DNA from: Sulfurospirillum sp. UBA4058
GTDB lineage: Bacteria; Campylobacterota; Campylobacteria; Campylobacterales; Sulfurospirillaceae
Direction of reading: 5' to 3'
Assembly: GCA_002382085.1 (NCBI GenBank)
Contig: DFZK01000009.1
Span: forward strand, 62,001-126,000
Length of the DNA: 64,000 nt
Each line of letters opens with the position of its first letter. Position 1 is the first letter of the stretch. This document shows, piece after piece, positions 16,927 through 25,845 of the stretch. The position numbers were made by a program, and so were the translations under genes. The notes under the pieces were generated by a model. It made no database searches. It was not told the DNA's origin and saw nothing but the letters and a program-made list of their open reading frames with translations.

Positions 16927-19410
16927 CTACTTTTTGAGCTTAGGCTTCCCGAACGGTTTGAAAAAGAGCACTAAAAACGGTGAAAAAAGTAAATCCGAAA
17001 CGATTGCAACCAACAAAACAAGCACCGTCAAAAGACCGAAAATCAGCGTCGGAATGAAATTGGACGTGACCAAAACCAAAAATCCGATAATCGTCGCCAA
17101 CGAGTAGTAAAACATACCGAACGCTATCGTACCGTGTGCTCGATGCATCGAAGCGACATAATCGCCGTCACGTGCAAGTTCTTCTCTAAAGCGGTAATAG
17201 TAATGAATGGTATTGTCTACCGTAATGCCCAAAGCGATCGATGCGATCGTAATGCTCATCATATCCAAAGGAATATCGAAAATTCCCATAATACCAAAAA
17301 TCACGCTAACGGGAACCATATTGACGATCATTGCAACCGTTGCGATTTTAAACGAGCGAAATAAAAACAAGAACATACCGCCCAAAGAGAGGAGCGCAAA
17401 CCCTAAAGTCGAAATTTGCGAGCTAAAAAGCGATTGAAGCATATTGTTGTACAGTACCATCATACCGACCAATTTATAATTCTCGACCTCTAAACCGACC
17501 TTCGTATGCAACTCGGTTTGAATGCGCTCTAAAAGTTCGTTACGGTGCAAATTCGGATTGGAATCCACGACGCGAATCACGAAGCGTGCTTCATTATGGT
17601 CGATATTGACAAAAGGCGAAATCAACAACCGTTTATCTTTTTCGGGAAGCTGATTGTATAAAAGGGCTAACTCTACGCCGTCAAAATCTTTTCCGTCCTT
17701 TAAAATACGTCCAACTTTAGAGAGCGTTCCTAAAGACGAGACGTGTCCGACTTCGGGCAGTGAAAGCAAATAGTCGTGTACTTTTAAAATCGTCTCCATC
17801 TTCTGTGCGGTAAACCAATACTGCGCCTTGTCGTCCATAGCGGTAAATTCGGCCTCAAAACTATCCATCGGTGCCGTCGTATCGCTCTTTTGCGTCGTTT
17901 CTTCCGCCGTTTTCGGGAATTTCACGACCACTTCAAGCGGTGTCGTTCCGCCTAAATTATTGTCGATTTTATCCATACCTTTATAAATTTCGGTACCTTT
18001 TTTAAAATAGTTGATAAAACTATTTTCGACGACAAGATGCGTGACGCCGTATCCGCTAAACACAAAAAGTCCGATTACGACGGTGATAATAATTTTTCCG
18101 TGATGTTCGACGATACGGGCAAAGGTTTGGTTGAGCGTAAAGAGATGATCGAAAGTCAATACCGGAGGCTCTTTTTTGAGCATCATCATCATTGCGGGAA
18201 AAAGTAAATACGCGGCGATCAATGAAACGCTCACGCCGATATTCATCATATTTCCAAGATCGATGATCGGCAAAATATCGCATGTCATTAAAGAGCCGAA
18301 TCCCGCAACGGACGTTAAGATGACAAATACGGAAGGAACGCTCATGCGTCCTAACGTAATTTCAAGCAACTCTTGCTGCGAAACGTTCGGATAAAGCGCG
18401 TACTCTTCACGGTAACACACAATGAGGTGAATCACCAGTGAAAGCGTCGTGATCAGTTGCATCGCAACGTAATTGGAAGAGATAACGGTTACTTCCAATC
18501 CCAAAAGCGCGTTAATACCCGTCGTAACGACGACGGCGACGAACGATACGACGATCGGAAGCACGACAAAACGCATTTGACGGAAGATTACCCACAAAAT
18601 CAATAGCATAATAACCAAGATAGCTCCGCCGTAAATAGCGATATCGTCTTTGACGAAATGGATCATATCATCCGCGATCATCATAACGCCGCCCAAAAAG
18701 AGTTCGCCCGCGGGCTGATACGGTTTGAGCGTTTCTCGCACTTTGACGATTAATTGGTGCGTCGATTCGCGTGAACTATCGCGGTACGCTTTAAACTCGG
18801 CTTTGACCGACTCAAAGGCTTTCGTCTCTTGTTCATTGAGCGCACGTTCTTGCGAAAGCGTCAACCATTCATTGCGTTTGCCTAAAAGCTCCGTATAACG
18901 AGCATCGTCTTTGAGATTGACGACGATAGCCGTCGTCTTAAAATCGCGACTAACAAGGTTGGCGGCATACAAAGGACTTGTCGTCAGCTCTTCTTGCACC
19001 ATACTTTTGTTAATATCCGAAGAAGCGATCGTACGTACGTTAGAGACGACGTCTTGAACTTTTTGCGGCGGACTTTGCAATAAAGGTACGTCAAGGAGCG
19101 ACGTAACGCTTTCGACGCCTTCGATTTTGAGTAAATCGCTTTTAAGGCTTTGAATCGTCTTAAGGGTTTCATCGTCCAGCAAATAGGCTTTCGGACTAAA
19201 CGAAATAACGAGATAATCGGGACTAATATAACGTCCGTGGACTTCTCTTGTTAACTTTAAATCTTGATCGTTCTCCAAAAGCAGCGTCTCAGCCGAAGCG
19301 TCGATGCTCAAATCGCGTGCATAATAGCCGAAAATTCCCGTTAAGATCGCTAAAGCAAGCAAAACAACTTTGAAATGCGTCGTAATAAAATGAATGTACA
19401 GTTTGATCAT
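16927..19410 (-). CDS. MMPL/RND-superfamily membrane transporter
   Basis: An 827-residue membrane protein with twelve predicted helices in two halves, each starting with one helix and a large periplasmic loop, followed by five helices. The conserved RND elements include 'SIALGITVDNTIHYYYRFREEL' in the second half. Proteins of this type (MMPL, HpnN-like) move lipids, hopanoids or hydrophobic compounds across the envelope using proton flow. No adaptor or outer-membrane gene lies beside it. A family of bacterial lipid transporters is more likely than drug efflux, but this is inference. Confidence 0.85.
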   Translation of the reverse strand: MIKLYIHFITTHFKVVLLALAILTGIFGYYARDLSIDASAETLLLENDQDLKLTREVHGRYISPDYLVISFSPKAYLLDDETLKTIQSLKSDLLKIEGVESVTSLLDVPLLQSPPQKVQDVVSNVRTIASSDINKSMVQEELTTSPLYAANLVSRDFKTTAIVVNLKDDARYTELLGKRNEWLTLSQERALNEQETKAFESVKAEFKAYRDSSRESTHQLIVKVRETLKPYQPAGELFLGGVMMIADDMIHFVKDDIAIYGGAILVIMLLILWVIFRQMRFVVLPIVVSFVAVVVTTGINALLGLEVTVISSNYVAMQLITTLSLVIHLIVCYREEYALYPNVSQQELLEITLGRMSVPSVFVILTSVAGFGSLMTCDILPIIDLGNMMNIGVSVSLIAAYLLFPAMMMMLKKEPPVLTFDHLFTLNQTFARIVEHHGKIIITVVIGLFVFSGYGVTHLVVENSFINYFKKGTEIYKGMDKIDNNLGGTTPLEVVVKFPKTAEETTQKSDTTAPMDSFEAEFTAMDDKAQYWFTAQKMETILKVHDYLLSLPEVGHVSSLGTLSKVGRILKDGKDFDGVELALLYNQLPEKDKRLLISPFVNIDHNEARFVIRVVDSNPNLHRNELLERIQTELHTKVGLEVENYKLVGMMVLYNNMLQSLFSSQISTLGFALLSLGGMFLFLFRSFKIATVAMIVNMVPVSVIFGIMGIFDIPLDMMSITIASIALGITVDNTIHYYYRFREELARDGDYVASMHRAHGTIAFGMFYYSLATIIGFLVLVTSNFIPTLIFGLLTVLVLLVAIVSDLLFSPFLVLFFKPFGKPKLKK

Positions 19411-19582
19411 ACTATGAACTCTCGTTTCTAAATCGTGACATGTAAGATAATTTGGGCTTCAAAAGAGGCGAAAAGGTGATGAACATGATGATTTTGCGGT
19501 ATTTTAGCCTAAAGTAACTTATAGGAATACGAAACAACGGTCTTGAAAAAAAACGATACTTTTTAAAGACCGATGCCAACGG

Positions 19583-20536
19583 TTAATCCCACTTCCAAAC
19601 AAGACCGATACCGCCGGTTTGCTCATTGTTCGAATGTTTCGTTCCTTTCATATCGACGTCGACCGATTTGAGATAAAACGACAATTTAACATCTTCCCAT
19701 AAAAGATCTAAAGCAAGTTTTTCACCGACCATATCGTCAAGCTTATCGAGTCGATACCCCTCGTCAATTGCCTCGTCGATTAAGTAATAGGTATGAAATT
19801 TATTGTAAAAAACACCAAGAGAGACGGCCCAATTAAAACTCTTTTGCGGTTCGTAATTAAGAAGCGAGCTTTCGTTGGCGCCGATGAAATTTCCCGCCGT
19901 ACTGAAACTACGCATGGCTTTGCTACTGAGCCGTAACGTCGTACCCGCCAACGCTCCGGTATAAAAATTTCCAAGATCGGCTTTAGCGTTGGTCGTCCAA
20001 TCAAAGCTTAAATCGCCAAACGATACGGGATCGGTTTTATACCCCACTTGATACGATACGCCGTACAAAAATTCATCGTGAAGCTGATTGTCCCAGCCTT
20101 CGGGTTTATCGAATCTAAAGACGGTATGAAAACGCTTTTGCAAGGTATCGGCTTGCGTAGAAGGTCCGACCATTCCCGCGTTGAGCCCAAGCTCATGGAA
20201 AAAATTGGCGGAAGATTTATACGCTAAAAAATTTAAATCAAGATACCCCGCATAGGGTAAATCATCTAAATCCCGCGTACGAATATCTTTATTTTCGGGA
20301 GTAAATATCGCATGCGAAAGCGAAAAAGCGACATTTTTCTGACCCAAATCGATAAAACTCAAAAGATCCGGGAACGTCGTATCCGCATCGCTCATCCACG
20401 TCATATACATTCCGTTGGTATAATGATGATCCTGCCCCACGATAGCGTCATTTTCCAAGACAACAGAAACGGTATCGGCTCGCGCCCATGAGCCTATTAA
20501 AACCGCTAAACTTACCGCCAAGATATTTTTTTTCAT
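19583..20536 (-). CDS. LpxR-family lipid A 3'-O-deacylase (DUF2219)
   Basis: A 317-residue outer-membrane beta-barrel with a signal peptide cleaved near residue 20. The mature protein starts 'DTVSVVLENDAIVGQDHHYTNG'. The Asn-Asp pair falls at mature positions 9-10, where Salmonella LpxR has its catalytic Asn9/Asp10, and length matches LpxR (about 320). It should remove the 3'-linked acyl chains from lipid A in a calcium-dependent reaction, altering the outer leaflet. An AGGTAA ribosome binding site precedes ATG. It lies alone, 172 bases upstream of the MMPL gene on the same strand. Confidence 0.82.
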   Translation of the reverse strand: MKKNILAVSLAVLIGSWARADTVSVVLENDAIVGQDHHYTNGMYMTWMSDADTTFPDLLSFIDLGQKNVAFSLSHAIFTPENKDIRTRDLDDLPYAGYLDLNFLAYKSSANFFHELGLNAGMVGPSTQADTLQKRFHTVFRFDKPEGWDNQLHDEFLYGVSYQVGYKTDPVSFGDLSFDWTTNAKADLGNFYTGALAGTTLRLSSKAMRSFSTAGNFIGANESSLLNYEPQKSFNWAVSLGVFYNKFHTYYLIDEAIDEGYRLDKLDDMVGEKLALDLLWEDVKLSFYLKSVDVDMKGTKHSNNEQTGGIGLVWKWD

Positions 20537-20713
20537 TCGTTACCTAACACGCTGAACATTTTAAAAGTTATAGTATACCCAAAGAGTCCTAGTTTAAGGC
20601 TTACACATGACTTGCCTTATGGGTTTCATGCATCAAACCATCAATCAAAATGTGGCTTATTCAAAAACTTGATGATTTCGTAAGTCTTTACAAAACTAGA
20701 ATAAATTCTCTCT

Positions 20714-21385
20714 TTATATCTTCATCTCTTTATCCCAAAGAAAATAGCCACCATGTTTATTAGCTCTAAATTCTCCGCCAGCATCTTTTCCTTTTTGCGT
20801 GATATGTTCTTTTTCACCTTTTCTTTCTAAAAATCCTAAAGAAACAAGCTTCTCTAAAAGTTCATCTGTTTTGAGTTTAAGTTTGAGTGCAAGTTTTGAC
20901 GTAGTGAGTTTATCGTGTTCTTCTTCGCTCTCTTTTTCAATTTTTTCAACGGACATTCTCACTTCATCACTGACACGAATAATCCTTTCTGCTTCTTCTT
21001 TTGTATCATTGTAAAGCTCCTGATCTTCATCTCTTTTTATTAAAATTCCCATTTCGTTATTGTTTATTTGACTAAATTCATAGAGGTTCATACTAGTTAC
21101 AATACACATTTTTTCATTCATGTAGCATTTTGCATGCAAGTTCTCGCAAAAACTTGTTCGTACAAAAGAGAGTTCTTTGAGCCAATTAATCTCTTCATTT
21201 TTCATTTCGATTTTTCCATAGACGATTCTTATGTCTATCTTCATTCGATTTTTATCTTCGAGAAGTTCTTTGATACGATTGTTGAGTTTTAAAAAAGGAC
21301 TTATTAAAATCAATTTGTCGTTGGTAGATTTAATAAGCTCTTCTAAGAAGTAGTTGGTTGCACTTGTATTTAAAAACTTTGCCAT
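20714..21385 (-). CDS. phospholipase D-like nuclease-type protein with C-terminal winged helix
   Basis: A 223-residue protein with one PLD-type catalytic half: H84-x-K86 in 'ENLHAKCYMNEK', followed by 'SMNLYEFS' (Ser98, Asn100) and Glu111. This is the arrangement in single-HKD nucleases of the Nuc/BfiI type, which act as dimers. Residues 150-223 look like a winged-helix or similar DNA-binding fold ('LALKLKLKTDELLEKLVSLGFLERK'). There is no signal peptide. A+T content is clearly above that of the flanking genes. It is 26 bases downstream of a membrane-anchored Mrr-like nuclease on the same strand, suggesting a two-gene accessory or defence module. Confidence 0.75.
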   Translation of the reverse strand: MAKFLNTSATNYFLEELIKSTNDKLILISPFLKLNNRIKELLEDKNRMKIDIRIVYGKIEMKNEEINWLKELSFVRTSFCENLHAKCYMNEKMCIVTSMNLYEFSQINNNEMGILIKRDEDQELYNDTKEEAERIIRVSDEVRMSVEKIEKESEEEHDKLTTSKLALKLKLKTDELLEKLVSLGFLERKGEKEHITQKGKDAGGEFRANKHGGYFLWDKEMKI

Positions 21386-21411
21386 ATTGATTCCTTGTTA
21401 TAATTTTTTCA

Positions 21412-22188
21412 TTAAAAAGGCATGATTATATATTTAATTTTCCCTATATGTTGTGTGAGATATTTATCAAGTCCTCGTTCACTGTTTTCGCTAGATGTTA
21501 TGAAAACTCTTTTTGTATTTTTTTCTTTCAAATGAGGGTTGTCTTCTAAATAAGTTGTGCAATTACCAATGAATTCTTTTAAATGTTTTTGTTTTATTTC
21601 TGCTGTCCGCCAACCTTTACATTGAATGAGTAATGTCTCATGTTCATTCTCTGCAAGAAGATCAATACCGTTATCTTTTTTACCATTTATCAATCCATTG
21701 TAAATAACTTTATAGCCTTGAGTTTCATAGTATTTCCCTACATGTATTTCGTAGTCATTACCACGCTTTTTTCTTTCTTGATAATTTGGTTTTTTACTTG
21801 CCATTTGATTGAAAAATGTTTTTTCCATACCTTGGATATTTTCGTTTACATGTAACGCATTTTGAGTTGTATCATTCTTAATTGATTGAGTGTTTAATGG
21901 TTCATACACTTTTACATTATTTTCGTTTTTTCGTGTTATATGATCTTCATCTGTAACAATAATTTTAACGTTTCTATTGCTAGTCTCTTGGATAGATTTC
22001 TTCGTAGATTTCGGTTTGAAAATAAGATATAAAAGAGCAATTACAAAAACAATACCAATTATAATGCCTAATACTTTGATAATAGTTTCACGATAATAAT
22101 ACATGACAAATGAAGCAAGGATAAGAAGATATACGATAGCTTCTATTCTTTTATCTTCTCTTTTTCTTTTGTAATATTTATAACCCAA
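21412..22188 (-). CDS. membrane-anchored Mrr-type restriction endonuclease-like protein
   Basis: A 258-residue protein with two N-terminal hydrophobic helices (about residues 16-31 and 36-56), a variable linker, and a C-terminal Mrr_cat endonuclease fold (residues 140-258). Its catalytic pattern is Glu147, Asp176 in 'DNGIDLLAE' and Q189-C-K191 in 'LLIQCKGW', the D-QxK signature. Such proteins cleave DNA, sometimes methylated DNA. The membrane anchor places the nuclease at the inner membrane. The gene is A+T-rich, lies between tRNA-Ser and the PLD gene, and carries a palindrome copy (21846-21855, Leu-His-Val). Confidence 0.78.
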   Translation of the reverse strand: MGYKYYKRKREDKRIEAIVYLLILASFVMYYYRETIIKVLGIIIGIVFVIALLYLIFKPKSTKKSIQETSNRNVKIIVTDEDHITRKNENNVKVYEPLNTQSIKNDTTQNALHVNENIQGMEKTFFNQMASKKPNYQERKKRGNDYEIHVGKYYETQGYKVIYNGLINGKKDNGIDLLAENEHETLLIQCKGWRTAEIKQKHLKEFIGNCTTYLEDNPHLKEKNTKRVFITSSENSERGLDKYLTQHIGKIKYIIMPF

Positions 22189-22387
22189 TGAAAGTACCTT
22201 ATTTTACTAAATAATTAATTTGTCACTAGCTATCTTTTTATGCGTGAGACTCACTATGGAAAAGTTTTAGATAATAACATTTTTTTCACTGACGTGTTGC
22301 ATTGGAAAATAATATTTTTAAAGCCAACGACGTAAAGCTGTATGAAAGTAACATTTAAAATATATACAAGAAGAGTAAAAACCATGG

Positions 22388-22477
22388 TGGCGGACAGAGA
22401 GGGATTTGAACCCTCGGTCAGGTTGCCCCGACGCACCCTTAGCAGGGGTGTGGTTTCAGCCACTCACCCATCTGTCC
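22388..22477 (-). tRNA. tRNA-Ser (anticodon GCU)
   Basis: A 90-base class II tRNA on the minus strand. The 7-bp acceptor (GGACAGA with TCTGTCC), discriminator G and encoded CCA end are visible. The T-arm reads GGTTCAAATCC, the anticodon GCT lies at 22441-22443 in the loop CTGCTAA, and the long variable arm is typical of serine tRNA. It decodes AGC/AGU. The A+T-rich nuclease pair lies just downstream, a common site for integration, though no attachment repeat was found. Confidence 0.97.
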
Positions 22478-22519
22478 AAGAAAAAGTAGAGTGCAATTAT
22501 AGCAAACATAGATAACAAA

Positions 22520-22543
22520 GAGCTTAAAGCATTCCTTAAGCTC
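22520..22543 (-). terminator. hairpin between small ORF and tRNA-Ser
   Basis: GAGCTTAA (22520-22527) and TTAAGCTC (22536-22543) are perfect 8-base arms with an 8-base loop, 10 bases after the 47-residue gene's stop codon. It probably ends that transcript. Confidence 0.5.
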
Positions 22544-22553
22544 CTTGGTACGG

Positions 22554-22697
22554 TCAAATATAGACCGGATCTTTGGATTGTAAGAGTTTATCAAGCAGTT
22601 TTTGAAGTTTTTTGACCGAATCTTGATCCGTTTTTTTCGCCTCTTCTATTTTACTTTTGAGCATTACGATAAGCTCGACACCTTCTATAAAATGCAT
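22554..22697 (-). CDS. 47-residue charged helical protein, function unknown
   Basis: A small ORF (start MHFIEGVELIVMLKSKIEE, end KDPVYI) with a strong AAAGGAG ribosome binding site 6 bases before ATG and a hairpin after the stop. Residues 5-42 are predicted to be one amphipathic helix rich in Lys/Glu/Leu with heptad-like spacing, so it may form a coiled coil. It lies between AsmA and tRNA-Ser, 56 bases from the AsmA stop, on the same strand. No family is recognised. Confidence 0.65.
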   Translation of the reverse strand: MHFIEGVELIVMLKSKIEEAKKTDQDSVKKLQKLLDKLLQSKDPVYI

Positions 22698-22753
22698 AGG
22701 GTACTCCTTTTAAAGATCATTTACGAGCTTTAAAAAGCAAAACTTATTCCAGA

Positions 22754-24205
22754 TTATTCTCCGTCTTTTAAAGGTACGGGATGGGCAATAACACCGTCAT
22801 AAAAAACCGTACAATTATTATCGGTTGAAGTTTTATCGTTTTTGGTAAAAAACGATAATGCCACGTTGGTTAAAATTTTGACGTTTGATTCGTCCATTTT
22901 GACCTTCGGTTTCGCAAACGTACCGCTTATTTTTTGTTCAAAAACACTGCAGCCTTTAGCATTGAGTAACGCGGCTTTCAAATCGATGAATTTTTCATCG
23001 ACGATATTGATTTTACCTTTTAAGGCAACCCTATTCTTGGCGGTACTCAAGGCTACGTCGCTGAGCTGAATTTCAGAATAACCGATGTCGACTCGCGTAC
23101 TCATCTCTTGAACCGTCGTTGTCCCGCCTTGCACTCCGTTGAGCGAGCTGTTAAGAACGTTACCTAAATTTTTCGAAGCATGCGTGTCGACAAGAGGCGC
23201 AATTTGATCGAGATCGTAGCCTTTTAGCGTTAAATTTTTACCGAAAAGATTGACGTAACCGTTAAGCGTTGTCTTAAAGCTCAGCGCATCGCCCGCCGTA
23301 AAAGAAAGCTTCAAATCTCCATCTGCCGTACCTTCGGCAATATCTTGCTGAAAGACTCCTTTGATAAACGGTGCTAGTTTTAGCCCTTCAATTTTATGCT
23401 TTAACGAAATTTTCGGTTGTTTCCCGCTAAAGTCAAACTTGCCGCTACCTTGAAAAAGCGTTTCAAAAAGCGTGTATTTTAAATTTTCGCTTACACCGAC
23501 CGCATCTTTCATCTCCATAGACATCGAAACATCGTTAAAGACGTAACGATCGTAGCTAATTTTATCGATATGCATTTGAGACAAAAAGACAAGCCCGTTT
23601 AAAGAGTGTTTGCTCGGATCGAAATGAATATCGTTCATTTCGACGTCGATATTTTCAAACATCATTTTAACGTTATCGCTTAAATCCGTATACGTCATCG
23701 AAGCACGGGTAAATTTAATCTTGTTTACGTTAATAAAAAGTGCATCTTCTTCGGCTTCGATTTCTTCCACTTTTTTACTTTTGGCGGAAGAACTTTTATG
23801 CGTGACTTCTTTGGTTACAGGAGGCAAAAGGTAATTGAATTTGCCCTCTTTATTTTTTTCAATCGACAGTGCGAGATTATCGATAACGAGGTATTTGATT
23901 TTAATCTCTTTTTTGAACAATGCCGCAATATCAAGGGCTACGTCAAAACTTCCGAGCTTAGCAAACGCAACCTCGGAACGGTAAGAGGGATTGGCGACTT
24001 CAATGTCGGAGATGCTAACGCCCACGGGAGATAAAGAGAGCGTGATGTCGCCTCGAATCATAATCTCGTATCCCGTACTCTCTTTAATAGCTTTTTGAAT
24101 TTTCGGTTTATATTCGTTAAAATCGATAACTTTGATCAGTAAAAAAAACGCAACGATCGATACTGCACAAAACAAAACGATACTTAGCACAATTTTCTGA
24201 ATCAT
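22754..24205 (-). CDS. AsmA-family envelope protein
   Basis: A 483-residue protein with one N-terminal membrane helix ('IVLSIVLFCAVSIVAFFLLIKVIDF') followed by a large periplasmic region. The AsmA start signature 'DFNEYKPKIQKAIKESTGYEIMIRGDITLSLSPVGVSISDI' is clear, and the C-terminal AsmA_2-like beta region follows. AsmA/TamB relatives are thought to carry phospholipids between membranes through a beta-groove. The middle has a Lys/Glu linker near residue 140. It is 10 bases downstream of pyrF on the same strand. Confidence 0.88.
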   Translation of the reverse strand: MIQKIVLSIVLFCAVSIVAFFLLIKVIDFNEYKPKIQKAIKESTGYEIMIRGDITLSLSPVGVSISDIEVANPSYRSEVAFAKLGSFDVALDIAALFKKEIKIKYLVIDNLALSIEKNKEGKFNYLLPPVTKEVTHKSSSAKSKKVEEIEAEEDALFINVNKIKFTRASMTYTDLSDNVKMMFENIDVEMNDIHFDPSKHSLNGLVFLSQMHIDKISYDRYVFNDVSMSMEMKDAVGVSENLKYTLFETLFQGSGKFDFSGKQPKISLKHKIEGLKLAPFIKGVFQQDIAEGTADGDLKLSFTAGDALSFKTTLNGYVNLFGKNLTLKGYDLDQIAPLVDTHASKNLGNVLNSSLNGVQGGTTTVQEMSTRVDIGYSEIQLSDVALSTAKNRVALKGKINIVDEKFIDLKAALLNAKGCSVFEQKISGTFAKPKVKMDESNVKILTNVALSFFTKNDKTSTDNNCTVFYDGVIAHPVPLKDGE

Positions 24206-24215
24206 CTTTACCTCT

Positions 24216-24902
24216 TTATGCTATAGACTCTAAAATTTTTCGAACGACGCTTAACGGATCGGCGTGATGATAGATCGGTCGACCGACAACGATAAAGTCG
24301 GACTTTTGCGCTTTGGCTACGCTTAGATCGGCGACGCGTTCTTGATCGTTGTTAGCCTCGTTGAACGGACGGATACCGGGTGTTAGGGTTAAAAAATGTC
24401 CGCTCGTATGTGCTTTAATATCCAAACTTTCATACGCCGAACATACGACGCCGTGAATACCGCTTTCATACGCATCCGTTGCGAAATCAACGGCTTTTTG
24501 CGCAATGGGCGTGCGATAAATCGCTTCAAACGAAGCATTGTCGAAGCTTGTCAAAGCGGTAACCGCCAAGACGATCGGAGGATTGGGAAGTGCATTGACG
24601 CGTTGCATTACCGTTTGCATCGCTTTTTTACCGCTTGAAGCATGAACGTTGAACATATCGACGTTCAATGCAACGATCGATTCTGCCGCATCCGCCATCG
24701 TATTGGGAATGTCGTGAAGTTTAAGGTCTAAAAAGATTTTAAACGAAGGGTTGATCGCTTTAAGCTCTTCTAGCAGGGGTTTCCCGTCGCGAATAAACGA
24801 GCGAAGACCGACTTTGAGCCAAATATCTTCGCTTTTTAACGTACGCGCTAACGCAAGATTGTCGGATTTTTCAGGTAGATCGAGGGCAACGCATAGCTTC
24901 AT
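24216..24902 (-). CDS. pyrF: orotidine 5'-phosphate decarboxylase
   Basis: A 228-residue enzyme for the last step of UMP synthesis. The catalytic Lys-Asp cluster is in 'FLDLKLHDIPNTM', and the phosphate-binding motif occurs as 'VVGRPIYHHADP'. Length matches the bacterial group I enzyme. The start overlaps the nusB stop (ATGA). It sits in the pyrF-nusB-ribH-kdsA block that I recall from Campylobacter. Confidence 0.97.
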   Translation of the reverse strand: MKLCVALDLPEKSDNLALARTLKSEDIWLKVGLRSFIRDGKPLLEELKAINPSFKIFLDLKLHDIPNTMADAAESIVALNVDMFNVHASSGKKAMQTVMQRVNALPNPPIVLAVTALTSFDNASFEAIYRTPIAQKAVDFATDAYESGIHGVVCSAYESLDIKAHTSGHFLTLTPGIRPFNEANNDQERVADLSVAKAQKSDFIVVGRPIYHHADPLSVVRKILESIA

Positions 24903-25309
24903 GCACTCACTTCCTGCTCTTTACAAACGGCATCCAAAACGCCGTTGATAAATTTCGGACTGGTTTCGTTACAGAGTTTTTTAGCCAATTCGATCGCTTC
25001 GTTAATCACGACGGCATTGTCCAAAGAAGTATAAAGAACTTCGTAGCAACCCAAACGTAAAATCGCCCGTTCGATCGTGCCGATTTCACTCAAATTCCAC
25101 TCTTTTAAATGACGGTTAATCGACGCATCGACATTGACTAAATGCTCTTTAACACCGTGGTACAGTCCTAAAGCAAACTCTTTTTGCTGATTGCGAATCT
25201 TTTTGTCTTCGAAAAGTTCGTCCATAAATTTTTCGATACCGGCATTGCCGATATCTTCGGCATACAAAATGCCGATAATCGTTTCTCTCGCTTGATGTCG
25301 TGTTGCCAA
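24899..25309 (-). CDS. nusB: transcription antitermination factor NusB
   Basis: A 136-residue all-helical RNA-binding protein that joins NusE (S10) at boxA to support rRNA antitermination. The N-terminus 'MATRHQARETIIGILYA' and the C-terminal 'INEAIELAKKLCNETSPKFINGVLDAV' are typical. It follows ribH by nine bases and overlaps pyrF by four, the usual ribH-nusB pairing. Confidence 0.97.
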   Translation of the reverse strand: MATRHQARETIIGILYAEDIGNAGIEKFMDELFEDKKIRNQQKEFALGLYHGVKEHLVNVDASINRHLKEWNLSEIGTIERAILRLGCYEVLYTSLDNAVVINEAIELAKKLCNETSPKFINGVLDAVCKEQEVSA

Positions 25310-25318
25310 ACGTTTTCC

Positions 25319-25783
25319 TTAAAAATGTTTATAAAGACTGATCAATTCGATCAATCCCGTCATAGCCTCAAAGCCTTTATTGCCGGCTTTGCTACCCGCT
25401 CGTTCAATAGCTTGTTCGATCGTATCGGTCGTTAAAACACCGAACGTGACCGGTTTTTGGTATTTGAGAGCCGTATTGGCGACGCCTTTGGTCGTTTCTG
25501 CGGCAACATAGTCAAAATGCGGGGTACTTCCGCGGATAACGGCACCGACGCAACAAACCGCATCGTATTTTCCGCCGTTTAAAAGCCTATCTAAAGCCAT
25601 CGGAATTTCAAAAGCTCCCGGAACTAAAATAAGATCTAAATTTTTTTCGTCGCCGCCGTGACGAATAAACGCGTCACGCGCACCTTCGACCAAGCGATCG
25701 GTAATAATGTGGTTAAATCGGCTATTGATAATGGCGACCTTTTCCGTGCCGTTTAACGATAATTTTCCTTCAACGATATTCAT
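25319..25783 (-). CDS. ribH: 6,7-dimethyl-8-ribityllumazine synthase
   Basis: A 154-residue enzyme that condenses 5-amino-6-ribitylaminouracil with dihydroxybutanone phosphate, the penultimate step of riboflavin synthesis. The motifs 'NSRFNHIITDRLVEGA', 'VPGAFEIPMAL' and 'GAVIRGSTPHFDYVAAE' (catalytic His) are intact. It forms the usual icosahedral or pentameric shell. There is a 62-base gap to the ovoA stop upstream, containing a small hairpin, so it may also have its own promoter. AAAGGAT lies before ATG. Confidence 0.97.
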   Translation of the reverse strand: MNIVEGKLSLNGTEKVAIINSRFNHIITDRLVEGARDAFIRHGGDEKNLDLILVPGAFEIPMALDRLLNGGKYDAVCCVGAVIRGSTPHFDYVAAETTKGVANTALKYQKPVTFGVLTTDTIEQAIERAGSKAGNKGFEAMTGLIELISLYKHF

Positions 25784-25845
25784 GGTAATCCTTTAATAAA
25801 ATGGATAAAGTCTTTAATCATACCCTATTTTTCGTTAGGGACGCT

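Noticed and set aside
21604..21613. Ten bases matching the tRNA-Ser 3' end inside the Mrr-like gene, considered as an attachment site
   Set aside because: The match is short, in inverted orientation relative to the tRNA, and inside a coding sequence; likely chance.
25823..25840. Small hairpin CCCTA...TAGGG between ovoA and ribH, considered as an FMN riboswitch
   Set aside because: The 62-base gap is too short for an FMN aptamer and lacks its conserved elements; ribH is inside an operon.
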